DNA of 64,000 nucleotides from JACVRW01 sp963751835. GTDB lineage: Bacteria; Actinomycetota; Thermoleophilia; Solirubrobacterales; Thermoleophilaceae. The number at the start of each line of letters is the position of its first letter. Position 1 is the first letter of the stretch. The DNA lies in contig CAVVWD010000038.1 in the NCBI GenBank assembly GCA_963751835.1, forward strand, positions 1 to 64,000, written 5' to 3'. The notes under the pieces are model-generated. The model was not told where the DNA came from. It saw nothing but the letters and a program-made list of their open reading frames with translations, and did no database searches. Both the position numbers and the translations under genes were made by a program. This document shows positions 29,779 to 45,323 of the stretch, in pieces.

Positions 29779-30710
29779 GCAGGGATGACCTCCGCGCGCC
29801 TCGGCGCGCGCTCGCGTGCGGGCGATAGCTGCATAGTCATCCCGAGCGAGGTCGCCCAAAGAAGCGTGCCGAGTGCGAGGTGGAGCAGGATCAGGAGCTC
29901 ATACTCCTCGAGCCAGACGTTCAGCGCGCCGACGAGTATCTGCGCTCCCAGCAGCCCGAGCAGAGCCCAGGCGTAGCGGACCGCCACGCCCCTCCGCAGC
30001 GCGGTCACGACCAGCGCGATCACGAGGATCGAGGCGAGGTACATGAACGCCCTGTGGGTCAGGTGGATGTCGACGAGCTCGGCCTTGCCGAACGGCATGA
30101 ACTCGCCGTTGCAGGTGGGGAACTGCTTGCCGCAGGCGTGGTGGGCGCCCTGGCCGAGCTGGTAGTCGGCGCGCCCGTAGTTCTGGGTCCCGGCCATGTA
30201 GCCGCCGGCCACGATCGTGCAGAAGACGAGCGCGGTGGCGGCGATCGCCAGCACGCGGATGCCCGGCCCACCGTCCTCCGGCTCGGCGCCGCGCGTGGAG
30301 CGCCACAGGTAGAGGAGCAGCCCGAGCAGGAGCATCGCGAGGCCGAGGTGGGCGGCGACGTAGACCTCCTCGAGGTTCTCCTCGACGGTCAGCCCGCCGA
30401 GCGCGCCCTGGATGCCGACGAGGACGAGCAACACGCCGGTGACCAGGCGGTATTCGCGGTAGCGCCGCCAGGCCATCACGACCAGGGCGAGCATCATGAA
30501 GCCGACCACGACCGCCAGCACCCGGTGCGTGTACTCGACGATCGAGTTGAGGTCGACGCCCGGCACGACGTCGCCGTTGCAGAACGGCCAACCGTGGAAG
30601 CCCGAGCCGGCCGGGCCACAGCCGAGCCCCGAGTCGGACACCCGCACGACCCCGCCCACGATGATGAGCACGAAGGTGGCGAGCAGCGTGGCGAGCGCGA
30701 GCTTCCTCAC
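29775..30710 (-). CDS. ctaA: Heme A synthase
   Basis: Converts heme O to heme A in the membrane. The 311-residue CtaA/Cox15 protein has eight predicted helices in two four-helix halves. A periplasmic Cys pair C31/C44 lies in SDSGLGCGPAG and GWPFCNG, with heme-ligand candidates H62 (EYTHRVLAVV) and the His in VAAHLGLAM. A second Cys pair follows in HHACGKQFPTCNG, then the C-terminal HLTHRAFMYL and LLHLALG. It overlaps ctaB and follows ctaD closely, in a complete heme A module. Confidence 0.94.
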   Translation of the reverse strand: MRKLALATLLATFVLIIVGGVVRVSDSGLGCGPAGSGFHGWPFCNGDVVPGVDLNSIVEYTHRVLAVVVGFMMLALVVMAWRRYREYRLVTGVLLVLVGIQGALGGLTVEENLEEVYVAAHLGLAMLLLGLLLYLWRSTRGAEPEDGGPGIRVLAIAATALVFCTIVAGGYMAGTQNYGRADYQLGQGAHHACGKQFPTCNGEFMPFGKAELVDIHLTHRAFMYLASILVIALVVTALRRGVAVRYAWALLGLLGAQILVGALNVWLEEYELLILLHLALGTLLWATSLGMTMQLSPARERAPRRAEVIPA

Positions 30711-30723
30711 GAGGCGCCCCAGG

Positions 30724-32439
30724 CTAGCGCCCTACACCCCGCGCGGCGCGACCGGCTGAGCCGACGTCTCCGGGGCCTTGGAGGCAAGCGCGACCTCGCG
30801 GCGGATGTCCTTCATCGGCTCCACGCTGCGCACGCGCGGGAATCACATCGAAGTTGTTGGCCGGCGGGGGCGAGCTCGTGAACCACTCGAGCGTGTTCCC
30901 CTTCCACGGGTCGTTGCCTGCCCTCTTGCCCTTCTTCAGGCTGATGATGATGTTCACGACGGTGATCACCACGCCCACGCCGAGGATGAACGCGCCGATC
31001 GTGGAGACGAGGTTGTAGCCGGTCACGTCGAGGTCGGAGCTGTAGTCGTACACGCGCCGCGGCATGCCCGAGAGCCCGGCCGAGTGCTGGATGAAGAAGG
31101 TGAGGTTGAAGCCGACGAACATCATCCAGAACGAGACCTTCCCGAGCCCTTCGGAGAGCATCCGGCCGGTGACCTTCGGGAACCAGTAGTAGAGCCCCGC
31201 GAAATAGCCGAACACGCCGCCGCCGAAGATCGTGTAGTGGAAGTGGGCCACGACGAAGTAGGTGTCGTGCAGCTGCCAGTCCACCGGGAAGATCGCGAGC
31301 TGGATGCCCGAGATGCCGCCGATCACGAACAGCGCGGGCAGCGCCGCGGCGAAGTACAGCGGCGTCTTGAACACGATCGAGCCGCGCCAGAGCGTGGCGA
31401 TCCAGTTGAAGATCTTGATGCCGGTGGGCACGGCGATCGTGAACGACGCCAGCATGAAGAACGCCAGCACGACCGTGGCCGTGGGCGTGGTGAACATGTG
31501 GTGCGCCCAGACCAGCATGCCGAGGAAGGCGATCGCGACGGTGGCGGCGGCGATCGCCTTGTAGCCGAAGATCGGCTTGCGGGCGAACACCGGCAGGATC
31601 TCGGAGATCATCCCGAAGGCCGGCAGCACCATGATGTAGACCTCGGGGTGGCCGAAGAACCAGAACAGGTGCTGCCACAGCATCGGGTCGCCGCCGCCGG
31701 TGGGGTCGAAGAACGAGGTGCCGAAGTGGCGGTCGGTCAGCAGCATCGTGACCGCGGCGGCGACGGACGGCAGGGCCGCGATCAGCAGGTAGCTGAACAC
31801 GAGGATCGACCACACGAACAGCGGCATGCGGCCCCAGCTCATCCCCGGGGCGCGCATGTTGTGGATGGTCGCCACGAAGTTGATCGCGCCCACGAGCGAG
31901 GAGAGCCCGGTGAGGTGGATGAGGAAGATCCACGCGTCGACGCCGCCGCTCGGTGAGTAGAGGTCGTCCGACAGCGGCGCGTACATCGTCCAGCCCGCCT
32001 GGGGCGGCTCGAAGAACAGGCTGGAGTAGAAGGCGACGCCGCCGAACAGCGTGAGCCAGTACGACAGCGCGTTCAGCCTCGGGAACGCCATGTCGCGTGC
32101 GCCGATCATCAGCGGGACGAGGTAGTTCCCGAAGCCCGCGATCAGCGGGATGATGAACAGGAAGACCATCGTCGTCCCGTGCATCGTCACGAGGCCGTTG
32201 TAGGTCTCCGGGCTGACCAGCGTGTTGTCCGGCTGGGCCAGCTGGAGGCGCATGATGAGCGCCTCGACGCCGCCGATGATCAGGAAGACGAACGCGGTGG
32301 CGATGTAGAGGATCCCGATCTTCTTGTGATCGGTTGTGGTGAGCCACGAGAGCCAGCCGCGCGGCGGCGTCTGGATGCCGTGGAGGGTGACCTCGGGGCG
32401 GGCGATGCGCCGCGGCTCGATTCGGCTACCCGCTTCCAC
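30724..32439 (-). CDS. ctaD: Cytochrome c oxidase subunit I (aa3 type), 3' end frameshifted
   Basis: Catalytic subunit of the second oxidase, with twelve membrane segments. Heme and CuB ligands are visible in TMHGTTMVFLF, WFFGHPEVYIMVLP, VWAHHMF and HDTYFVVAHFHYT; the Tyr of GHPEVY is the cross-linked residue. The GTG start overlaps the ctaC stop by one base, behind GAGGGG. Near 30838-30840 the GGG run seems to hold one base too many. Removing it turns the low-complexity tail into IPRVRSVEPMKDIRREVALA and moves the stop to 30732. The coordinates given are the literal open frame. No subunit III gene is nearby. Confidence 0.93.
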   Translation of the reverse strand: MEAGSRIEPRRIARPEVTLHGIQTPPRGWLSWLTTTDHKKIGILYIATAFVFLIIGGVEALIMRLQLAQPDNTLVSPETYNGLVTMHGTTMVFLFIIPLIAGFGNYLVPLMIGARDMAFPRLNALSYWLTLFGGVAFYSSLFFEPPQAGWTMYAPLSDDLYSPSGGVDAWIFLIHLTGLSSLVGAINFVATIHNMRAPGMSWGRMPLFVWSILVFSYLLIAALPSVAAAVTMLLTDRHFGTSFFDPTGGGDPMLWQHLFWFFGHPEVYIMVLPAFGMISEILPVFARKPIFGYKAIAAATVAIAFLGMLVWAHHMFTTPTATVVLAFFMLASFTIAVPTGIKIFNWIATLWRGSIVFKTPLYFAAALPALFVIGGISGIQLAIFPVDWQLHDTYFVVAHFHYTIFGGGVFGYFAGLYYWFPKVTGRMLSEGLGKVSFWMMFVGFNLTFFIQHSAGLSGMPRRVYDYSSDLDVTGYNLVSTIGAFILGVGVVITVVNIIISLKKGKRAGNDPWKGNTLEWFTSSPPPANNFDVIPARAQRGADEGHPPRGRACLQGPGDVGSAGRAARGVGR

Positions 32440-33326
32440 TACTGCCCCTCAACCCCCTCGCCGCGCTTGCGTTGCTCGGCGAGTAGCTCGCCCGCCTCCG
32501 CGATGTCCCGGCGCGTCTGCCGCGCCCAGTCCTCGAACTCGTCGGGCGTGACAGCCCTCACCTGCGCGCGCATGTCGGCGTGCCCGGAGCCGCACAGCTC
32601 CGCGCACTGGCCGTCGTAGACGCCCTCCTTGCCGGCGGGGATCTTGAACCAGGTCTCGTTCTCGTAACCCGGCACGCCGTCGACCTTGCCGCCGAGGTCG
32701 GGGATCCACCAGGAATGGATCACGTCCGAGGCGCTCACCTCGAGCACGATGGTGGTGTCGGTGGGCACGACCATCTCGTAGTAGGAGAAGAGCTGGTCGC
32801 CGCCCGCGTAGTCGTAGCGCCAGATGTACTGCTGGCCGTTGACCCGGATCGTCAGGTATGGCCCGCCGCTCGTGGGCGGGTTGGGCTGGTCGATCGAGGC
32901 GAAGCTCGCCTGCTCGGCGCGGAGCCCGTTGGGGCCCGACGCCGGCGGGTTCTCGATGTCGGGCAGGGAGATGAAGGTCACCACCGTCAGCACCACGAGG
33001 ATCAGCGCCGCGCCGATCGTCCACCCGATCTCGAGCGGCGTGTTGCCGTGGATCTGCTCGGCCTCGTGCCCGCCCCGCCGCGCCCTGTACTTGATGAGCG
33101 AATACAGCAGCGTCCCCTCGACGCCGACGAAGATCACGATCCCGATGTAGAGCGTGATCTTGTAGAGCGTGTCTATGTCGACGGCGTTCTGCGAGCCGCG
33201 CGACTCGGGCGTGAAGGCGTCCGCGAACGCGCCGGGCGCCAGGACCAGCATGCCGACGAGGGCCGCGGCCAGCGTGGCGAGCAGGGCAAGGTAAGTCCAG
33301 CGCCTGAGCAAGGCGGGCAGCATCAT
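32439..33326 (-). CDS. ctaC: Cytochrome c oxidase subunit II (aa3 type)
   Basis: The 295-residue CuA subunit starts with a hydrophobic signal-like segment (about 10-36), then two membrane helices (about 57-78 and 98-121). The cupredoxin domain carries VIHSWWIPDLGG and CAELCGSGHADM, giving all CuA ligands. Unlike the subunit at 467-1567, no cytochrome c is fused, so it needs a separate cytochrome c donor. Two ATG codons open the frame (33326 and 33323). It heads the minus-strand run ctaC-ctaD-ctaA-ctaB. Confidence 0.94.
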   Translation of the reverse strand: MMLPALLRRWTYLALLATLAAALVGMLVLAPGAFADAFTPESRGSQNAVDIDTLYKITLYIGIVIFVGVEGTLLYSLIKYRARRGGHEAEQIHGNTPLEIGWTIGAALILVVLTVVTFISLPDIENPPASGPNGLRAEQASFASIDQPNPPTSGGPYLTIRVNGQQYIWRYDYAGGDQLFSYYEMVVPTDTTIVLEVSASDVIHSWWIPDLGGKVDGVPGYENETWFKIPAGKEGVYDGQCAELCGSGHADMRAQVRAVTPDEFEDWARQTRRDIAEAGELLAEQRKRGEGVEGQ

Positions 33327-33373
33327 ATCCCCGGTCCGGATGGCGGCTCCACCTCGTGGCTGGTGCCTTTAAG

Positions 33374-34168
33374 TCAGGTGCCCTGGAAGGCCGGCTCGCG
33401 CTTCTCGACGAACGCGGCGACCCCCTCCTGGAAGTCACCTGTTCGCGCGAGTGCGTGCTGCAGCTCGGCCTCCAGGTCGAGCTGGCCGTCCAGGTCCGGA
33501 TAGAGCATCCGGTTGAGCGCCTTCTTCGTTCCCGCGTACGAACGCGTGGGGCCCTTGGCCAGCCGCTCCACGAGCCCACCCGCCTCGTCCATGAGCCGGT
33601 CGTCGGGGTGCACGGCGTTGACGAGCCCCCACTCGAGCGCCTTGGCGGCGGGGACGCGCTCACCGAGGAGCGCCATCTCGAACGCGCGCGCCTTGCCCAC
33701 GGCGGCGGGCACGAACAGCGTCGAGCCGCCGTCCGGCATCAGCCCGATGTTCACGAACGCGAGCCCGAAGAAGGACGACTCGGCGGCGAGCACGAGGTCG
33801 CAGGCGAACGCGAACGAGGCGCCGATGCCCACGGCCGGGCCGTTGACCGCGGCGATCACCGGCTTCTCGAGCTGCCGCACGCCGGCGATGATCGGGTGGT
33901 AGACCTCGTGAAGCTCCTTGCGGATGTCCGGCATTCCGTCCTCCGGATGGGGGTCGAAGCCGGTCTTGAGGTCGGCGCCGGACGAGAACCCGCGGCCGGC
34001 CCCGGTCACGAGCAGCGCCCGCACGGACGGGTCGGCCGCGTCCACCGTGATCAACTGCTTGAGCTCCTGGCCGAACTCGGCCGTCCACGCGTTCAGCGAG
34101 TCCGGCCGGTTGAGCGTGATGCGCCCGACCCCCTCGTCCTGCTCCCAGATGACGGTCTCGTAGCTCAA
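33374..34168 (-). CDS. Enoyl-CoA hydratase/isomerase (crotonase family)
   Basis: The 264-residue crotonase has the oxyanion-hole segments GAGRGFSSGADLK and AVNGPAVGIGASFAFACDLV, and GLMPDGGSTLF. The Asp in MPDGGS, in place of a hydratase Glu, resembles PaaG-type isomerases acting on ring-epoxide or unsaturated CoA esters; the substrate is not certain. The TTG start is chosen because AGGAGG lies at 34175-34180, and the TTGA overlaps the stop of the MocR gene. It is therefore co-transcribed with that regulator. Confidence 0.87.
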   Translation of the reverse strand: MSYETVIWEQDEGVGRITLNRPDSLNAWTAEFGQELKQLITVDAADPSVRALLVTGAGRGFSSGADLKTGFDPHPEDGMPDIRKELHEVYHPIIAGVRQLEKPVIAAVNGPAVGIGASFAFACDLVLAAESSFFGLAFVNIGLMPDGGSTLFVPAAVGKARAFEMALLGERVPAAKALEWGLVNAVHPDDRLMDEAGGLVERLAKGPTRSYAGTKKALNRMLYPDLDGQLDLEAELQHALARTGDFQEGVAAFVEKREPAFQGT

Positions 34169-35577
34169 TTAGAGCCTCCTCTTCGACGTGCGCGTCCGGC
34201 GGCAGCGTATCCCGCAGCGAGCTCCTCCACGCCCCGCTCGATGGCCGGCTCGGCGATGCGGCCGTAACCGAGCAGCAGCGCCGGGGGCGCCTCCCCCACC
34301 GAGTGCTCGCCGAGGCCGTAGAGGCCGACCCCGCGGGCCCGGGCGGCCCCAAGCACCGCGTCCTCGCGCGTGCCCGGGGGCAGCCGGAGGACAAGGTGCA
34401 GGCCGGCCGCTATGCCGGCCGGCTCGCAGCCGGGCAGGTGACGGGCGAGCGCGGCCACCAGCAGGTCGCGGCGTCTCCTGTAGACGGCGCGCGTGCGGCG
34501 CAGGTGGCGGTCGAGCTCGCCGCGCTCGAGGAAGTCGGCAAGGGCAAGCTGCTCGACCACCGGCGTGCCGAGGTCGTCGCGCTCCTTGGCCGCGACCAGC
34601 TCCGCGGCGATGCCTTCGGGGGCGACCATCCAGCCGAGCCGCAGGCCCGGTGCGAGCGTCTTCGAAACCGAGCCCGCGTACAGCACGCGGCCGGGCGCGA
34701 GGCCCTGCAGGGCGCCGACCGGGGCACGGTCGTAGCGGTACTCGGCGTCGTAGTCGTCCTCGAGCACGAGCCGCCGGCCGGCGGCCGCCCACTCGATCAG
34801 GGCGGCGCGGCGTGCGGCGGAGAGCACCACACCCGTCGGGAACTGGTGGGCCGGTGTCACTACGACGGCGTCGAGCGGGGGCGAGCCGCGCGTTTCGAGC
34901 AGCTCGGCCCGCAGGCCGTGCTCGTCGACCGGGACCGGCACGGTCTCGAGCCCGGTGGACGCGAGCTGCACCCGCGCCGGCCCGCTCCCCGGCTCCTCGA
35001 ACCCGATCCGCCGGGCGCCGCGCTCGACCAGGACGCGCCCGAAGATCGCCATGCCCTGCGCCATCCCCGAGGTCACGATCACGCGCTCGGGATCGCACGC
35101 CGCTCCGCGCACCCGGCCCAGGTAGGAGGAGAGCGCGCGCCGGAGCTCGGGCGCGCCACGCGGATCGCCGTAGTCGAGGCGGGCATCGGGCGCGTCCCTC
35201 AGCGCGCGGCGGAGCGCGGCGAGCCAGGCGCCGCGAGGAAAGAGCGAGACGTCCGGGCGGCCGGGGCGAAAGTCGAAGCGGGGCGGCCGCTCGGCCGCGG
35301 GTGCGGGCGCCGCCGTCGCCGGCGGCGAGGCGGCCTGGGCCACGCGTGTCGAGCCGCCCGGGCGCGAAACCAGGTAGCCCTCTGCGGCGAGCTGCGAGTA
35401 GGCCTCCACCACGACCCCGCGCGAGACGCCCAGCTCGCCGGCCAGGCTGCGGCTCGACGGCAGCGACGTGCCGGGCATGAGCCGCTCGTCGCGCACGGCC
35501 TCGCGCAGCTGCTCCTCGATCTGCGCGCGCAGCGAGGGGCGCGTCCTGTCGAGGTTGATCAGGAGGTCGAGGCCCAT
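34165..35577 (-). CDS. MocR/PdxR-type regulator (GntR helix-turn-helix fused to aminotransferase fold)
   Basis: The protein is about 470 residues. A GntR winged helix (about 15-80: RAQIEEQLREAV, LPSSRSLAGELGVSRGVVVE) is joined by a Pro/Ala linker to a fold-type I PLP domain. PLP-site features are VVVTPAHQFPTGV, LVLEDDYDAEYRY and the Schiff-base lysine in YAGSVSKTLAPGLRLGW. Such regulators sense PLP or amino compounds. The ATG at 35577 is chosen because the longer frame would run through the operator repeats at 35588-35639. It faces an EamA exporter, the usual regulated partner, and is coupled to the crotonase gene. Confidence 0.9.
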   Translation of the reverse strand: MGLDLLINLDRTRPSLRAQIEEQLREAVRDERLMPGTSLPSSRSLAGELGVSRGVVVEAYSQLAAEGYLVSRPGGSTRVAQAASPPATAAPAPAAERPPRFDFRPGRPDVSLFPRGAWLAALRRALRDAPDARLDYGDPRGAPELRRALSSYLGRVRGAACDPERVIVTSGMAQGMAIFGRVLVERGARRIGFEEPGSGPARVQLASTGLETVPVPVDEHGLRAELLETRGSPPLDAVVVTPAHQFPTGVVLSAARRAALIEWAAAGRRLVLEDDYDAEYRYDRAPVGALQGLAPGRVLYAGSVSKTLAPGLRLGWMVAPEGIAAELVAAKERDDLGTPVVEQLALADFLERGELDRHLRRTRAVYRRRRDLLVAALARHLPGCEPAGIAAGLHLVLRLPPGTREDAVLGAARARGVGLYGLGEHSVGEAPPALLLGYGRIAEPAIERGVEELAAGYAAAGRARRRGGSN

Positions 35578-35587
35578 CGTCGTACGG

Positions 35588-35639
35588 CCAACTGGTCCTT
35601 GAATCGAGCGTCCAACTGGTCCTTCCGCTCGAACCAGTT
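35588..35639. promoter_or_regulatory. MocR-type operator: two direct repeats and one inverted
   Basis: CCAACTGGTCCTT is found at 35588-35600 and again at 35612-35624, exactly 24 bases apart. GAACCAGTT at 35631-35639 is its inverted partner (AACTGGTTC on the other strand). MocR regulators commonly bind direct repeats plus an inverted copy. The site lies between the MocR start and the EamA start, so it can control both. Confidence 0.7.
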
Positions 35640-35688
35640 CGATCATACGGTTGACGGCCATGGCAGCGACCGCAACCCGGCACCCGTC

Positions 35689-36603
35689 GTGAGCACGACC
35701 CTGCGCGGCTCGCTGCTCGCGACGCTCGCTCTCGCCGCCGTGGGGTCGCTCGTGGCGGCCTCCGACGCGGTCGAGGGCTACCCGCTCGCCGAGGGCCAGT
35801 TCGTGCGCTACCTGCTCGCGGCGGCGATCCTGGTCGCCCTGGCGCGAGGGCGGCTACCCCGGCTCAGCGCCCGCGAGGCGCTCGGTCTCGCGGCACTCGC
35901 CGCCACGGGCCTCGTGCTCTTCAACTTCTTCGTGATCGAGGGCGTCCGCGAGACCGACCCGGCCACGGTGGGCGTGATCGTGGGCTGCGTCCCCGTGGTG
36001 CTGGCCGTGGCCGCTCCACTGCTCGAGCGGCGCCCGGTGAGCGGCCGCGTGCTGCTGGCGGGCGTGGTCGTGGCGGCCGGCGCCGCCGGTGTCCAATGGG
36101 CAGACGGCGGCATCACCTCGCTTGGCCTCGGCCTCGCCCTGGGCGCGCTTGCCTGTGAGGCCGCCTTCTCCCTGCTCGCCGCGCCGCGTCTCGAGCGGCT
36201 CGGCGCGCTGGTCGTGTCCGCCTATGCGTGCCTGTTCGCGCTGCCGCTGCTCGCTGTCTGGAGCCTCGCGGCAGGGGGCCCGGAGCTGCCGGCGCCGAGC
36301 GCCGCGGAGCTGTCGGCGCTCGTCTACCTGGGGGCGATCGTCACGACCGGCGGCTTCGTGTCCTGGTACACGGCGGTGAGGCTCCTCGGGGTCGAGCGCG
36401 CGGGCCTCTTCTCCGGCGTGCTGCCGGTGAGTGCACTCGCCTGCTCGGCGGCGCTGGGCGCGGCCGACGTGACCCCGGAGCGGCTCGCAGCGGTGGCGGT
36501 GGTGGCCGCCGGGATAACGCTTGGCATGCGGCAGGAACGCGCGCCGGCCCGTGGTGCGCCGCAGCAGGCGCCGCACGGGGACCCCGTTCGGGTGCGCGCC
36601 TAG
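35689..36603 (+). CDS. EamA-family (DMT) exporter
   Basis: The 304-residue protein has ten hydrophobic segments and the duplicated EamA layout (about 5-140 and 150-290). Typical segments are ATVGVIVGCVPVVLAVAAPL, VLLAGVVVAAGAAGVQW and FSGVLPVSALACSAAL. Such carriers export amino acids or other metabolites. The GTG at 35689 is the only credible start; the frame further upstream is antisense to the MocR gene. The divergent MocR regulator and shared operator suggest that export is controlled by a PLP- or amine-linked signal. Confidence 0.87.
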   Translation: MSTTLRGSLLATLALAAVGSLVAASDAVEGYPLAEGQFVRYLLAAAILVALARGRLPRLSAREALGLAALAATGLVLFNFFVIEGVRETDPATVGVIVGCVPVVLAVAAPLLERRPVSGRVLLAGVVVAAGAAGVQWADGGITSLGLGLALGALACEAAFSLLAAPRLERLGALVVSAYACLFALPLLAVWSLAAGGPELPAPSAAELSALVYLGAIVTTGGFVSWYTAVRLLGVERAGLFSGVLPVSALACSAALGAADVTPERLAAVAVVAAGITLGMRQERAPARGAPQQAPHGDPVRVRA

Positions 36604-36738
36604 GCCCGTTTTCGCACCGCTCCGACGCTTGTGTCTTGCGCAGCGCTTGAAGCGATGCGAGGCTTTCAGCCCTGCAAACCCGAGTTTCCGCTCCGGGGCT
36701 GGCCCCGTGCAGCGTGACCACCAACTGGGAGGATGCTG

Positions 36739-42278
<5,540 letters not shown>

Positions 42279-42282
<4 letters not shown>

Positions 42283-44745
42283 CGGAAACCCCCGGCATTC
42301 TGGTCGTCGACGACCAGCCGGCGACGCTCACGGCCTTGGAGGAGCTGCTCGCGCCGCTGGGGCACAAGGTCATCACCGCCCGCTCGGGGGAGGAGGCACT
42401 CAGGCGGCTGCTCGACGAGGACTTCGGCGTGATCGTCATGGATGTCCGGATGCCGGGCATGGACGGCTTCGAGACCGTCGAGCTGATTCGCCAGCGGCGC
42501 CGCCACGAGCACACCGCGATCATGTTCCTGACGGCCGCCGACGCCGACGCGGAGCAGATCCGGCGCGGCTACTCGGCGGGCGCCGTCGACTACATCGTCA
42601 AGCCCGTCGACCCGGATGTGCTGCGCTCGAAGGTCGCGATGCTGCTCGCGCTCGTGCAGAAGAACGCGGAGCTGCGCGAGTCAGAGCGCCGCTTCCGGGC
42701 GGCATTCGAGAGCGCTCCCATCGGCATGGGCCTCAGCTCGGCGGACGGCCGCTGGATCGAGGTCAACAACGCCCTCTGCGACATGCTCGGGCTGCCGCGT
42801 GCCGACCTGCTCGAGCGCCCGCCGGCCGAGCTGCCCCATCCAGAGGACCGAGAGCGCCACCAGGAGGCGCTCGAGCGGGTGCTGCGCGACGGGCGCGGGT
42901 TCCACCAGGCCGAGCTGCGCTTCATCCGCAGCGACGGCGAGGTGGGCTATGCGCTCGTCAGCCTCTCGCTGTCCCTTGACGCCCAGGAGCGCCCACTGCA
43001 GCTCATCTGGCAGGTGCTCGACATGACCGACCGGCGCCGCGCGGCCATGGAGACCGCCGCGCGGGTCCGGGCGGAGACCCTCGCCGGCACCCACTTGAAG
43101 CTTCAGAAGGTGACGGCGGCCGCCCTCGAGCAGCTGACGTTGAGCGGCACGCTCGAGGCGCTGGTCGAGGGGATCGCCGAGGCCTTCGGCGCGGACCTCG
43201 CGCGGATACTCCTCCGCGACCCTGACGACGAGTCGCAGCTACGCGTTGGCGCCGCGAGCGGATTCCGGGGGCTCGCGCCGGGCGACGCCGTGCCGCTCAC
43301 GGCCGTGCTCGACCAGGTCCTCGCCAGCCCGCGGGCGATCACGCTCGCCGACCTTTCCGCAGAGACCGAGCTGGATCCGTCGCTCGCCGCGAGAAAGCCG
43401 CGCGCCCTGATGGCCACAGCTCTGTCGGTGAACGAGAAAGTGGCGGGAGTCGTGGAGGTCGGCCTCTGCTCCTCGCGGCGCTGGGACGCCGACGAGGAGA
43501 GCCTCCTTGGCCTGATGGCGGACCGTGCCGGGTTCGCGATTGGGAACGCGAGGGCCTACGAGCGCGAGCTCGACACCGTGAAGGTCTTCCAGACCAGCCT
43601 GCTCCCGAAGGTGCTGCCGCAGCCCGACGGTGTGCGCATCGGAGCCCACTATGAGTCGGGCAGTGACGCGGTGGGGGGCGACTGGTACGACGCCCTCGAG
43701 CTCGGCAGCGGGCGGGTCGCCGTTGCGATGGGCGACGTGGTGGGCCACGGTCTCGGGGCCGCGGCGCTGATGGCTCAGCTGCGGCACGCGACGCGCGCGT
43801 ACGCGCTCGACGGTCACTCCCCGGGGGGCGTGCTCGACCGGCTCGACAACCTGGTTCGCAGCCTCGACGGCGGCCACATGGCGACGCTCCTGTATCTCGT
43901 CGTCGAGCCCGATCGCTCGTCGGTGAAGCTCGCCAGCGCCGGACACGTGCCGCCGCTCGTCATCGGTCCGGACGGGCGAGCGGAGTATCTGGGCGACGCC
44001 ACCCGACCCGCCCCTCGGCGTGTTCGAGAGCGCGAGCCACAGCGAGGTCGAGGTCGAGCTGGCGCCGGGCTCGACGCTCGTCCTCTACACGGACGGGCTC
44101 GTCGAGCAGCGCGGCGTGTCGATCGACGCCGGGCTGGAGGCGCTGCGCGCAGCGGCGCGCGAGCCGGGAGAAAACCCCGAGGCGCTCTGCAAGCGGCTCA
44201 TCACGACGATGCTGGACGTGCACAAGGCCGACGACGACATCGCGGTGCTCGCGCTGCAGGCGCTCCCGGTGCCCGCGGGGCCGCTGCGGCTCGAGCTCCC
44301 CGCGGATCCGGACCGGCTCAGCTCGATGCGCCGTCAGCTGATGCGCTGGCTGCGGGCCCGGGGGGTCGAGGACGGGGACGTGGACGCCATACAGATCGCG
44401 TGCCACGAGGCCTGCTCGAACGCGTTCGAGCACGGCTGCGGCTTCGGCCCCGGAACCGTCACCGTCGAGGCGGCACTCGACAACGGCAGGATCGAGATCG
44501 AGGTGCGCGACAGCGGCCACTGGGTGGAACGCCCGGACGGGCCGCTCCCGTTCCGCGGGCACGGGCTGCCGCTGATGGAAGCGCTGATGGACTCGGTGGA
44601 AGTGGTCAGGGGGGACGAGGGGACGTCGGTCCGTCTCGCCAGGCAGGTGCCGTGCCAAGCTTCGGAGGAGTGCTCCTCGACTCAGTCGAATGGCTCGGCC
44701 ACTCGGGCTTCCGCATCACCGTCGGAAGATCGTTCGTCTACATAG
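42279..44745 (+). CDS. Response regulator-PAS-GAF-PP2C-anti-sigma kinase fusion, frameshifted in this sequence
   Basis: Domains in order: receiver (1-125, D55 in VIVMDVRMPGMDG, IVKPVD), PAS (about 140-255), GAF (about 275-420), SpoIIE-type PP2C phosphatase (about 440-640: GGDWYDALEL, GDVVGHGLGAAALM, LYTDGL) and a C-terminal RsbW-like ATPase (QIACHEACSNAFEHG). Around 44007-44014 a C run holds one base too many. The first frame (from GTG 42279) and the second (to 44745) join as ATRPPLGVFES. The protein probably takes phosphate from the adjacent hybrid kinase and both dephosphorylates an anti-anti-sigma factor and binds a sigma factor. Its last 94 bases overlap the MBL gene. Confidence 0.85.
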
Positions 44746-45323
44746 ACCCGTACCGGGTGCCCGAGGGTTCCCCGCCGGCGGACCTCATCCTGGTCACGCA
44801 CGGGCACTACGACCACTTCTCGCCTCGGGACGTCGAGCGCCTGTCGACGCGGGGCACCTGGCTCGTCGGCCCCGCCGCGGTGGCGGAGCGCGTAAGCGGG
44901 CAGGTGCACTCGATCGCTCCCGGCGAGGCGCTCGACGGCGAGCTCGTCCGTGGGGTGCATGTCGCGGCGGTCGCCGCCTACAACACCTCCAAGCTGGACG
45001 GGGAGGGCAGGCCGTTCCACCCGCGTGACGCCGGCTGGGTGGGATACGAGCTGAACGTGCGGGGCGAGCGGCTCTACCACTCCGGCGACACCGACGTGAT
45101 CCCCGAGATGGACAGCGTGACCGGCGTCGACGTGGCGCTGCTGCCGGTGAGCGGGACCTACGTGATGACCGCCCAGGAGGCCGCCGAGGCGGCGCGACGG
45201 ATCCAGCCGGGCGTGGCCGTGCCGATGAACTGGGGCGAGCACATCGGCACCGAGGCCGACGCGCGCAGGTTCGCGGAGCACGCCGACGTGGAGGTGCGGA
45301 TTCTGCCGAAGGTGGGTAGGTGA
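44652..45323 (+). CDS. MBL-fold metal-dependent hydrolase (UlaG/UPF0173-like)
   Basis: The 223-residue metallo-beta-lactamase-fold protein has VEWLGHSGFRI at the start, the metal motif THGHYDHFS (HxHxDH), LYHSGDTDVIPEM and VAVPMNWGEH toward the end. This matches small cytosolic UlaG/UPF0173-type hydrolases of uncertain substrate. The GTG at 44652 is used; GTG 44670 is possible but sits directly against GGAGGA. It is coupled to the following secreted-protein gene by GTGA overlap. Confidence 0.85.
   Translation: MPSFGGVLLDSVEWLGHSGFRITVGRSFVYIDPYRVPEGSPPADLILVTHGHYDHFSPRDVERLSTRGTWLVGPAAVAERVSGQVHSIAPGEALDGELVRGVHVAAVAAYNTSKLDGEGRPFHPRDAGWVGYELNVRGERLYHSGDTDVIPEMDSVTGVDVALLPVSGTYVMTAQEAAEAARRIQPGVAVPMNWGEHIGTEADARRFAEHADVEVRILPKVGR

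Noticed and set aside
36733..36735. ATG as start of the HAMP kinase
   Set aside because: It touches the GGGAGG site; the GTG at 36739 has correct spacing.
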